Source: Microcaldota archaeon (GTDB lineage: Archaea; Micrarchaeota; Micrarchaeia; Micrarchaeales; CABMGC01). From it: a stretch of DNA of 9,226 nucleotides. Positions within the stretch are counted from its first letter, which is position 1. Every line of letters begins with the position of its first letter. The stretch lies in contig JAGWHG010000015.1 in assembly GCA_028866975.1 (NCBI GenBank), positions 4,854 through 14,079 of the forward strand, written 5' to 3'. Positions 1-5,244 of the stretch are shown here, one piece after another. A program made the position numbers and the translations under genes. The notes under the pieces are model-generated. The model made no database searches and was not told the origin of the DNA. It was given only the letters and a program-made list of their open reading frames with translations.

Positions 1-180
1 GCCGTAAATCGGGTTTATCTTTACGACCACCGTGAGCTCTGGGTTGAGATTTAGCTTTTTGCAGATCTCGACCTTGACCTCCTCCTTCTTTGGGGTCTGG
101 CCCTTGTGCGATATTGTGAATGATATCTCCTTTCGCCCCAGCAGCTTGTTGTCCTTTTCGTTGTCTACTTTTATGTTCAT
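1..180 (-). CDS. rps24e: Ribosomal protein S24e, N-terminal part (gene runs off the left edge)
   Basis: The first 60 codons of a small-subunit ribosomal protein of the archaeal/eukaryotic S24e family are visible; the rest lies beyond base 1. The protein starts MNIKVDNEKDNKLLGRKE, continues with ISFTISHKGQTPKKEEV and then KKLNLNPELTVVVKI. This is the usual S24e pattern: a first beta strand, the conserved N-x-L-L-x-R-K-E turn, an F-x-I-x-H strand, a T-P-x-x-E-E-V helix start and the next strand ending in V-V-K-I. The ATG shares one base with the TGA of the aIF5A gene upstream (TGATG), so the two are translationally coupled in one transcript. S24e is a structural component of the 30S subunit with no bacterial counterpart, which supports an archaeal source. 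Identification is by motif memory; the C-terminal half cannot be checked. Confidence 0.88.
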   Translation of the reverse strand, partial: MNIKVDNEKDNKLLGRKEISFTISHKGQTPKKEEVKVEICKKLNLNPELTVVVKINPIYG

Positions 181-593
181 CAAACTCCTCCTGTTATCCT
201 TGACATTACCTTTTGGCCCATCGCCTCTATCACTTCAACCTCTGCGCCCGCCTTTATCGTGCCGGAGAGTTCCTCTGGCACTGCGAGGTCGTATGTCTCA
301 TAGCTTTCTAGGTCCATGAGCTGCGCAGTAGAACCTGTTATAGAGACCACCTGCGCTTTCTTCTTTGCAATCACCGGAGCCTCGACATCAGAGTGGCTCG
401 GCTTGAGAAGCGTCCTCTTCGATCCGTCGAACATGCCGATCGCGGTTATCCTGACCTTAGCTGAACCGTGCTTTCCTGGTGCCGAGGTCTCTATATCGAC
501 TACCTTGCAAGGCACCCCGTCAATTAGGAGGTACCTTCCAGGCTTCAAATCGCCCACTGACACATGCATAATTTCATCAGACAGAAATCTCAC
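180..593 (-). CDS. eif5A: Translation initiation factor aIF5A (hypusine-containing)
   Basis: This factor binds the ribosome near the peptidyl-transferase centre and relieves stalling at difficult peptide bonds. The conserved loop SAPGKHGSAK is present; K41 (numbered from the GTG) is the lysine modified to deoxyhypusine/hypusine using spermidine. An N-terminal SH3-like barrel (LKPGRYLLIDGVPCKVVDIE) is followed by an OB-fold C-terminal domain (QVVSITGSTAQLMDLESYETYDL). The full open frame begins with GTG at 591-593, giving 137 residues. An in-frame ATG at 567-569 gives 129 residues, starting MHVSVGDLKPG, which also fits the family. Neither start has a good Shine-Dalgarno sequence. The TATA-like element at 630-640 predicts a transcript start near 609, which allows either. 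The stop overlaps the start of rps24e by one base. Function is near certain; the start is not. Confidence 0.95.
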   Translation of the reverse strand: MRFLSDEIMHVSVGDLKPGRYLLIDGVPCKVVDIETSAPGKHGSAKVRITAIGMFDGSKRTLLKPSHSDVEAPVIAKKKAQVVSITGSTAQLMDLESYETYDLAVPEELSGTIKAGAEVEVIEAMGQKVMSRITGGV

Positions 594-628
594 CTAACTG
601 TATAGAACAGATTATCTTGTCATAGAGA

Positions 629-641
629 GTTTTTATATCTT
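629..641 (-). promoter_or_regulatory. Promoter of the aIF5A-rps24e operon
   Basis: On the minus strand the sequence reads AAGATATAAAAAC, a good archaeal TATA box, only about 17 bases after the stop of the fic gene. It lies about 40 bases before the GTG and 65 before the ATG of aIF5A. With the usual 25-base spacing, transcription would start near 609, giving a short leader of roughly 16 or 40 bases. It indicates that the translation operon is not dependent on read-through from fic. Confidence 0.55.
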
Positions 642-656
642 ACTAACTAGAATGGG

Positions 657-1814
657 TTAGCTAATTATGTCGATTATACCCTTGGCTGCATACAATCGGT
701 TTGTCTTGAATCCAGTAACTTCACTTAGAATTCCCATCTCGACCAGAATGTTTATGGCTCTCTGGGCAGTTGGATAGGTCACAGTAAGAACTTTCGCTGC
801 ATTTGAAATGCTTATGTAGGGATTTATAAATAACTCTTCGAAAATTTTTAGAACGCTCATATTGCCATCTTCCTCTATTCTTTTCCTGTAATCGTTTTGA
901 TATGCAACGAGTTTGGATTCCCTGATGACTGCATCATTCGACTGACTGATTATACCATGCAGGAAGAACTTGATCCATGAGGCATAGTCCCCGGTCTGGC
1001 TGATTGTGAGCAGCATGTCATAATATTCACTGCGATTCTTCTCGAAGTATCCGCTGAGATAAAGCAACGGCAATTCAAGTATGTCTTTCCTTATCAAGTA
1101 TAGGAGAACAAGCAGCCTGCCGATCCTGCCGTTTCCATCCCTGAATGGGTGTATCGCCTCAAACTGGTAGTGAGCTATGCTGATTTTTATCAACTCGTTT
1201 GTTCCATCATCTGAATTTAGATACGTGAAAAGGTTTTCGAGCAGTTCTGGGACCCTAGATGGTTCTGGGGGTATGTAGCTTGCTTCGGCGTATCTGGTCA
1301 TTTTATTGTCAGCTATGAAGTTCTGCGTCTTCCTTATTTCTCCAGGGCTCTTGTCCTTGCCCCTTACTCCAGTCATCAGTAATTTGTGCAGTTCGAGTAT
1401 TAGTTCGGTATCTATGTTCCTAGTTTTTATGAGCTCGACGCCGCGCTCTAGTGCCCTGCTGTAATTGATTACTTCCTGCTCGTCTGGATTTGCAACAGTC
1501 TTGCTTTCCATGCTGTTTTTTGCTTCGTAGAGCAGAATCTCTTCTACAGAACTCTTAGTGCCCTCTATTCTTGAACTTGAAACGGCTTCCTTGATCGTGT
1601 AGAGGTATATGAGAAATTTGGTTATCTTTCTGTCCTTGAATGCACTGAGAAAGCCCAGTTCTCTGGCGGCTTTGGTTATCAAGCCTATTGTTTCCTGGTC
1701 AGGTCTAACATCAATAGGCAGTAGTTTGGGGGTGAATGTCGGAACTATTTCTCCGTTAGGCAACTTCGATATTGAGATTGTACCTGCAAGGCCATTGAAT
1801 TTCTCAGTATCCAT
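657..1814 (-). CDS. Class II Fic-domain AMP-transferase with C-terminal winged helix
   Basis: Fic proteins transfer AMP from ATP to a hydroxyl side chain of a target protein. The 385-residue protein has a Fic N-terminal domain (about 20-100), the Fic core (about 110-290) and a C-terminal winged helix-turn-helix (about 320-380, with SISNAAKVLTVTYPTAQRA as the likely recognition region). The active motif HPFRDGNGRIGR spans 222-233, with H222 as catalytic base, D226 for the metal and R230/R233 for phosphate, so it looks active. The inhibitory motif S-x-x-x-E-G is present at 80-85 (E84) before the Fic core, which defines class II, autoinhibited Fic. A separate antitoxin is therefore not needed, and none is seen. 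It resembles the bacterial Fic plus winged-helix architecture. The gene is visibly AT-richer than the ftsZ and ligase genes and stands alone with its own promoter, which suggests acquisition by transfer. The target protein is unknown. The start is ATG. Confidence 0.93.
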   Translation of the reverse strand: MDTEKFNGLAGTISISKLPNGEIVPTFTPKLLPIDVRPDQETIGLITKAARELGFLSAFKDRKITKFLIYLYTIKEAVSSSRIEGTKSSVEEILLYEAKNSMESKTVANPDEQEVINYSRALERGVELIKTRNIDTELILELHKLLMTGVRGKDKSPGEIRKTQNFIADNKMTRYAEASYIPPEPSRVPELLENLFTYLNSDDGTNELIKISIAHYQFEAIHPFRDGNGRIGRLLVLLYLIRKDILELPLLYLSGYFEKNRSEYYDMLLTISQTGDYASWIKFFLHGIISQSNDAVIRESKLVAYQNDYRKRIEEDGNMSVLKIFEELFINPYISISNAAKVLTVTYPTAQRAINILVEMGILSEVTGFKTNRLYAAKGIIDIIS

Positions 1815-1840
1815 TTTACCTATATTTTAGTACATTTTAA

Positions 1841-1857
1841 CCTATAAATACTTTTCT
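1841..1857 (-). promoter_or_regulatory. Promoter of the fic gene
   Basis: On the minus strand AGAAAAG (a BRE-like purine stretch) is followed by TATTTATAGG. The TATA core is centred about 31 bases before the fic ATG, so the transcript would be leaderless or nearly so, in keeping with the absence of a Shine-Dalgarno sequence. A TTAGATTAAA half-site begins just two bases upstream of this element, where a regulator could block or help TFB/TBP. Confidence 0.5.
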
Positions 1858-1858
1858 A

Positions 1859-1941
1859 TTAGATTAAAATAATAGGGCTAATTTTTTAATCTGAATCTGA
1901 TTATTAATGCAGACTTTAATCTAACGTATAATTAGATTAAA
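1859..1941. repeat. Four TTAGATTAAA half-sites, two inverted pairs (candidate operator)
   Basis: The 154-base gap between ftsZ and fic holds no gene but contains four copies of one 10-mer. TTAGATTAAA occurs at 1859-1868 and 1932-1941. Its complement TTTAATCTAA occurs at 1915-1924, and TTTAATCTGA (one mismatch) at 1885-1894. The inner pair 1915-1941 is a perfect 10-base inverted repeat around CGTATAA. Multiple ordered half-sites suggest binding of a dimeric regulator upstream of fic. The inner pair could instead act as a hairpin downstream of ftsZ, but no T-tract follows it closely. Which protein binds is unknown; the winged helix of Fic itself is one candidate. Confidence 0.55.
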
Positions 1942-1968
1942 GGCATTTATAAATAAACTTTAACCAGT

Positions 1969-2994
1969 TCAGAAGGTCGACAACCCGTCGAGTTGGAGTG
2001 ACCTTGCGGCCTCCTCCTTTTGCCTTCCTGAGAACTTCGCCTTGACCCCGGTAATCACTGACATGCAGCGTACCTGGTCGTTGAGCGTTGGGTCCAGCCT
2101 TGCGCCGAATATGACATTCGCATCGTCTGCAAGCCCCTCTGTGACGCCGTTGCCGATCCTTGTTGCCTCGCTAATCGTGAGGTTTGTTCCGCCTGTTACG
2201 TGTACAAGCCCGCCCTTTGCACCTTCGAGCTCGACTGAGAGCAATGGGTGGCTAAGAGTGTCCTTGATGACCCTTTCGACTCGATCAGACCCCTGTGCAG
2301 AACCGATGCTAATCAGAGCAGTGCCTGTCTGAGTTACAACGTTTCTGAGGTCAGCAAAGTCAAGGTTGATGAGGCTCGGAATCATTATCGAGTCTGCAAT
2401 TCCCTTGACTGCATTGAGAGTTATGTTGTCCACAACCTCAAAGGCCTTCTCGATCTGCAGGTTCGGTGCGTACTTGAGCAGCAAGTCGTTCTCGATTACT
2501 ATCGTAGTATCTGAGTGCTTGTTGAGCTGATCGATTCCCCACTGTGCCTTAAGTGCCCTGCTCCTTTCCAGAGCAAACGGGTATGTAACAGTAGAGATCA
2601 CTGTTGCGCCCATCTCCTTTGCAATCCTAGCTACCACAGGAGCGCTTCCTGTCCCGGTTCCTCCACCCATTCCTGCGGCGAGGAAGACAAGGTCATAGCC
2701 TTCAAGCAGCTTTTCGATGTCTGCGCGATCCGCATCTGCGCACTTGGCGGCAACTTCAGGATATCCTCCTGCGCCAAGACCGTTTGTTATTGCCTTGCCG
2801 AGTAGGTGCTTTTTGTGAGCATTGACAATATTCAAGTGGTTTGAATCGGTGTTGATAGCGATTGTATCAGCACTCTTTATTCCAGAGTTGTACAATCTGT
2901 TGACAAGGTTTGATCCCTGTCCACCCAGCCCTACGACCGCTATTCGCGGCGTGAAGGCATTGTAGTCAAACTGTTCGTTCTCAAAGGTCGCCAT
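1969..2994 (-). CDS. ftsZ: FtsZ cell-division GTPase, paralogue A
   Basis: This is a tubulin-family GTPase that polymerises into the division ring. Numbering from the ATG at 2992-2994 (341 residues), the nucleotide-binding loop is GLGGQGSN (22-29), followed by AINTD (46-50), the tubulin signature GGGTGTG (110-116) and the T7 catalytic loop NLDFADLR (210-217). The synergy-loop aspartates are intact, so GTP hydrolysis is expected. The first loop has Q where most FtsZ have G or A. The C-terminus ends in a linker and LDGLSTF, the position where FtsZ proteins carry a partner-binding peptide. An in-frame extension to 3054 exists but overlaps the small gene at 3014-3169, and its residues (APSSHSTTPREHD) do not look like FtsZ. 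GTGAT, four bases before the chosen ATG, supports this start. The gene lies 19 bases after the small gene, probably in one transcript. Assignment to archaeal FtsZ1 or FtsZ2 was not attempted. Confidence 0.94.
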   Translation of the reverse strand: MATFENEQFDYNAFTPRIAVVGLGGQGSNLVNRLYNSGIKSADTIAINTDSNHLNIVNAHKKHLLGKAITNGLGAGGYPEVAAKCADADRADIEKLLEGYDLVFLAAGMGGGTGTGSAPVVARIAKEMGATVISTVTYPFALERSRALKAQWGIDQLNKHSDTTIVIENDLLLKYAPNLQIEKAFEVVDNITLNAVKGIADSIMIPSLINLDFADLRNVVTQTGTALISIGSAQGSDRVERVIKDTLSHPLLSVELEGAKGGLVHVTGGTNLTISEATRIGNGVTEGLADDANVIFGARLDPTLNDQVRCMSVITGVKAKFSGRQKEEAARSLQLDGLSTF

Positions 2995-3013
2995 TCTTAT
3001 CACATTTTTAGTA

Positions 3014-3169
3014 TCATGTTCTCTTGGTGTTGTAGAATGCGAGGAGGGCGCCAAGAGTTTGGGACTTGGCCTCGTGGGACATCTTTGGCCATTCGAGGTT
3101 GAGTCTTCGGATGGTGGGCAGGTCTAGCTTCACAGCTTCGTTGCCCACTCCCTTCAAGACACCTGCCAT
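3014..3169 (-). CDS. Small 51-residue protein of unknown function between the two ftsZ genes
   Basis: I do not recognise this protein. It begins MAGVLKGVGNEAVKLDLPT, has a central RRLNLEWPKMSHEAK and ends LLAFYNTKRT. It starts at an ATG just after an in-frame TAA, so this is the full open frame. Most codons end in C or G, like the flanking ftsZ genes, and the composition is protein-like: mixed hydrophobic and charged, with one W, one Y and one F. The competing 66-codon frame over the same bases is rich in R, P, H and Q and looks like a shadow. No membrane segment or cysteine pair is present; the second half could be amphipathic helix. It is slightly basic. It begins after the ftsZ terminator at 3187-3224 and ends 19 bases before the next ftsZ, so co-expression with the downstream ftsZ is likely. 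It could be a small division-associated factor, but that is inference from position only. Confidence 0.6.
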   Translation of the reverse strand: MAGVLKGVGNEAVKLDLPTIRRLNLEWPKMSHEAKSQTLGALLAFYNTKRT

Positions 3170-3186
3170 GCATCCAACTTAAGTAT

Positions 3187-3224
3187 GAAATAAAAAACAA
3201 AAGAAAAAAATTAATCTTTTGTTT
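3187..3224 (-). terminator. Hairpin and T-tract terminator of the upstream ftsZ
   Basis: A perfect 10-base inverted repeat, AAACAAAAGA (3195-3204) and TCTTTTGTTT (3215-3224), encloses a 10-base loop. On the minus strand the loop contains a run of seven T and the hairpin is followed by TTTATTTC. The first arm begins inside the TAA stop of ftsZ (3223-3225). Archaeal RNA polymerase terminates on T-rich stretches, so this should end or attenuate transcription and lower expression of the small gene and second ftsZ relative to the first. Confidence 0.6.
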
Positions 3225-4269
3225 AGATCATCTCGATTCCGGAGTACTCGTTGCCCTTCTTCTCTGCCATGTGGCCAACGATGCTCGACCCGCTTACGCC
3301 GGTGACGATTGCGATTATCTCGATCTGGCCTTCGTAGCCAGGTATGAGACGAGCGCCCCACTTGACGTTTGCCTTAGGGTCCATCCTCTCCGTGATCAAC
3401 TCTCCTGCCTTGATCGCGTCGCCCAATGTGAGGTCCGATGCACCAGATATGTGGATCAGCGCGCCCTTGGCGTTCTCGTAATCGACATCAAGCAGCTTGT
3501 TCTTGAGGACTGCCTCAGCTGCTCCCATGACCTTGTCGTTGCCCTTGCCGAGTCCGTAGGCTATGAAGCCGACGTCTCCGCTTCCCATGATTGAGCGAAC
3601 GTCTGCAAAGTCGATGTTGATGAGGCTTGGCTGGGTTATTGTCCAGACCAGTCCGCCGATTGCCTTTGCCAAAACATCGTCTGCAACAGCGAACGCCTCG
3701 TTCATAGGCAGGTTAGGGTGAAGCTTGACAAGCCTGTTGTTGTCCAAGATGATGACGCTGTCTGAGTACTTCCTCAACTGCTGGATTCCCTCTTCAGCCT
3801 TTACCTTCCTGACCCTTTCGAGGTCGAATGGGTATGTGACCATCGATACTACGATCGCGCCTTGCTCCTTTGCAATCTGCGCGAGCACTGGAAGTGATCC
3901 TGTTCCGGTTCCTCCTCCCATTCCTGCGCACAAAAATACGAGCTGAGCACCAGACAAGACTTCCTCAAGAAGCGGCCTGTCTACTTCAGCAGCCTTTGCC
4001 CCGACCATCGGAGCGCCGCCTGCGCCGAGACCTCTTGTGATTGACTTACCAATCAAGATCTTCTTGATTCGGTCATCGATTATCTTGAAGTGGTTGACAT
4101 CGGTGTTTATAGCCACCAACTCAGTTCCCTTCACACCAACTTTGAGAAGTCGGTTTATCGTGTTGCAACCGCCGCCTCCTGCGCCGATTGTCACAATCTT
4201 TATCTGCGGATTCATATCTGCCTGCGTAACGTTGCTATTCCCTAGGAATTCGTTTCCGAAGTCTACCAT
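3223..4269 (-). CDS. ftsZ: FtsZ cell-division GTPase, paralogue B
   Basis: This is the second tubulin-family division GTPase, 348 residues from an ATG. It has a short polar N-terminus (VDFGNEFLGNSNVTQ) and the nucleotide loop GAGGGGCN (29-36). These are followed by AINTD (53-57), the signature GGGTGTG (118-124) and the canonical T7 loop NIDFADVRSIM (218-228), so it is expected to be an active GTPase. It is closer to the textbook FtsZ pattern than paralogue A: glycine-rich first loop, FDLERVRK after the VTYP strand, and NIDFADVR. The end GNEYSGIEMI looks like the short hydrophobic C-terminal peptide by which archaeal FtsZ proteins dock SepF-type membrane anchors; this is inference. Many archaea carry two FtsZ proteins with separate roles, but having them side by side, split by a small gene and a terminator, is notable. 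It has its own promoter near 4300. Confidence 0.95.
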   Translation of the reverse strand: MVDFGNEFLGNSNVTQADMNPQIKIVTIGAGGGGCNTINRLLKVGVKGTELVAINTDVNHFKIIDDRIKKILIGKSITRGLGAGGAPMVGAKAAEVDRPLLEEVLSGAQLVFLCAGMGGGTGTGSLPVLAQIAKEQGAIVVSMVTYPFDLERVRKVKAEEGIQQLRKYSDSVIILDNNRLVKLHPNLPMNEAFAVADDVLAKAIGGLVWTITQPSLINIDFADVRSIMGSGDVGFIAYGLGKGNDKVMGAAEAVLKNKLLDVDYENAKGALIHISGASDLTLGDAIKAGELITERMDPKANVKWGARLIPGYEGQIEIIAIVTGVSGSSIVGHMAEKKGNEYSGIEMI

Positions 4270-4294
4270 CTGATCGCCGAGCTTATATAATTAC

Positions 4295-4306
4295 TATATA
4301 TTTAAA
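4295..4306 (-). promoter_or_regulatory. Promoter of ftsZ (paralogue B)
   Basis: The minus strand reads TTTAAATATATA, close to the archaeal TATA consensus, centred about 32 bases before the ATG. Transcription is expected near 4275, leaving a leader of about six bases. A second AT element, TTATATAAG at 4282-4290, is too near the ATG to be the main TATA box unless the transcript starts inside the gene. Confidence 0.55.
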
Positions 4307-4370
4307 AACATTTCGTAGTTGAAAATGTAGTGGAACAGACGGAAAAGAGGTAAAAGAACGAGGAGCATTT

Positions 4371-4405
4371 CGTCATTTGTTATACTTAAGTATATGAAAG
4401 TGACG
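4371..4405. promoter_or_regulatory. 35-base imperfect dyad around TATACTTAAGTATA
   Basis: The 187-base gap between the methylthioadenosine phosphorylase and ftsZ genes holds no convincing gene. At its centre, TATACTTAAGTATA (4381-4394) is a perfect 14-base palindrome, flanked by CGTCA (4371-4375) and TGACG (4401-4405), with a partly matching TTTGT/TGAAAG between. The whole could pair as 5+3+7 base pairs. It may be an operator about 100 bases upstream of ftsZ or part of the transcript end of the phosphorylase gene. The core ACTTAAGTAT followed by TGAAA recurs at 3177-3190, upstream of the other ftsZ unit. Confidence 0.4.
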
Positions 4406-4436
4406 TAAAAACAAACCAGATTTTTGGTAAATTCTG

Positions 4437-4456
4437 CGCCAAAAAAGTGAAATTTT
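4437..4456 (-). terminator. T-rich terminator after the phosphorylase gene
   Basis: Directly after the TGA, the minus strand reads AAAAATTTCACTTTTTTGGC. A run of six T within 20 bases of the stop fits archaeal termination on T-tracts; only a weak TGAAA/TTTCA dyad accompanies it. Confidence 0.4.
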
Positions 4457-5233
4457 TCAGATATTTTGGCATCCGCAGTTCCTTTGTGCGCTTATTTTCG
4501 GAACCACGGAATTGATGAGTGATTTTATTTTCTCGACATTGTGCGAAAAAACTTTTTGCACTTCGTCGAACGTCACCGGCTTGGTCTCCTCATTTCCCTC
4601 GAGACCGACGTCATAATCTGTCACGATCCCGATCCCCATGTAACAGATTTTCTTTTCGCGCGCGAGTGCGACTTCTGGATATTGCGTCATGTTTATGATG
4701 TCAAAGCCCTGCTGCGCAAAAAATCTCGATTCGGACCTCGTGGAAAACCTTGGTCCATTCACGACGACGACAGTTCCCCTCTCCTGGAAGTTCAGGTTCG
4801 CATTTTTCGCTTCGGAAATTCCAAGCGATCGCAGTTCGCTGCAGTACGGATCTGCCATCGCAGCGTGGATCACCTCTCCGCCATCGAAGAACGTGTCGTC
4901 CCTTCCGTGCGTCATGTTGACGAACTGGTCTGTGAAGACGAGATCTCCTGGTTTGTATTCTTTTTTAAGCGAGCCCGCGGCATTAGACGTTATTATTCTC
5001 TTGACGCCCAAGTTTGCAAACGCCTCGATGTTCGCCCTGTAGGGGACTTTGTGCGGGGGTATCGAATGATTCGTGCCGTGCCTTGCGATGAACGCAACGC
5101 TTCGCCCGCCGATTTTTCCTATCGACACTTTGCTGCTGGGCTTTCCATACTTGGTATCGACATTGATCTCTGTCGCGTTTTCCAGCAGGGAATAGAACCC
5201 TGTGCCCCCGATTATTCCAATTTCTGCTTCCAC
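4457..5233 (-). CDS. mtnP: S-methyl-5'-thioadenosine phosphorylase
   Basis: The enzyme splits methylthioadenosine with phosphate into adenine and 5-methylthioribose-1-phosphate, recycling the by-product of polyamine synthesis. Numbered from the GTG (258 residues), it shows the phosphate loop GGTGFY (9-14), RHG with a second histidine (51-56), TSNAAGS (82-88), FTDQF (100-104), NGPRFSTRSES (159-169), NMTQYPE (181-187) and TDYD (205-208). The MTQYPE and TDYD motifs favour methylthioadenosine phosphorylase over purine nucleoside phosphorylase. A C-terminal CGC near the end resembles the CxC stabilising motif of thermostable archaeal forms. The open frame extends six codons upstream to a TTG, but that would overlap the ligase gene. 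GAGGTGAT at 5237-5244 points to the GTG at 5231-5233, four bases after the ligase stop. The two genes form an operon. Some archaeal members also act on adenosine or inosine substrates, so exact specificity is open. Confidence 0.92.
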   Translation of the reverse strand: MEAEIGIIGGTGFYSLLENATEINVDTKYGKPSSKVSIGKIGGRSVAFIARHGTNHSIPPHKVPYRANIEAFANLGVKRIITSNAAGSLKKEYKPGDLVFTDQFVNMTHGRDDTFFDGGEVIHAAMADPYCSELRSLGISEAKNANLNFQERGTVVVVNGPRFSTRSESRFFAQQGFDIINMTQYPEVALAREKKICYMGIGIVTDYDVGLEGNEETKPVTFDEVQKVFSHNVEKIKSLINSVVPKISAQRNCGCQNI

Positions 5234-5236
5234 AAA

Positions 5237-5244
5237 ATCACCTC
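5237..5244 (-). promoter_or_regulatory. Ribosome binding site deciding the mtnP start
   Basis: GAGGTGAT, complementary to the archaeal 16S rRNA tail, sits three bases before the GTG at 5231-5233 and includes the TGA of the ligase gene (5238-5240). It decides for the GTG rather than the upstream TTG, and couples translation of the two genes. Confidence 0.7.

Noticed and set aside
657..1968. Fic toxin-antitoxin pair
   Set aside because: No small antitoxin gene lies beside fic, and the inhibitory motif is inside the protein itself (class II).
2995..3054. In-frame 20-residue N-terminal extension of the ftsZ gene at 1969-2994
   Set aside because: It overlaps the small gene, its residues do not resemble FtsZ, and the internal ATG has GTGAT four bases upstream.
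3000..3200. 66-codon minus-strand frame between the ftsZ genes
   Set aside because: Rich in R, P, H and Q, and overlapped by the better 51-codon frame; it looks like a shadow.
4302..4376. 24-codon minus-strand frame in the gap before ftsZ
   Set aside because: It runs through the ftsZ TATA box, has a low-complexity S/T/F/C translation and no ribosome binding site.
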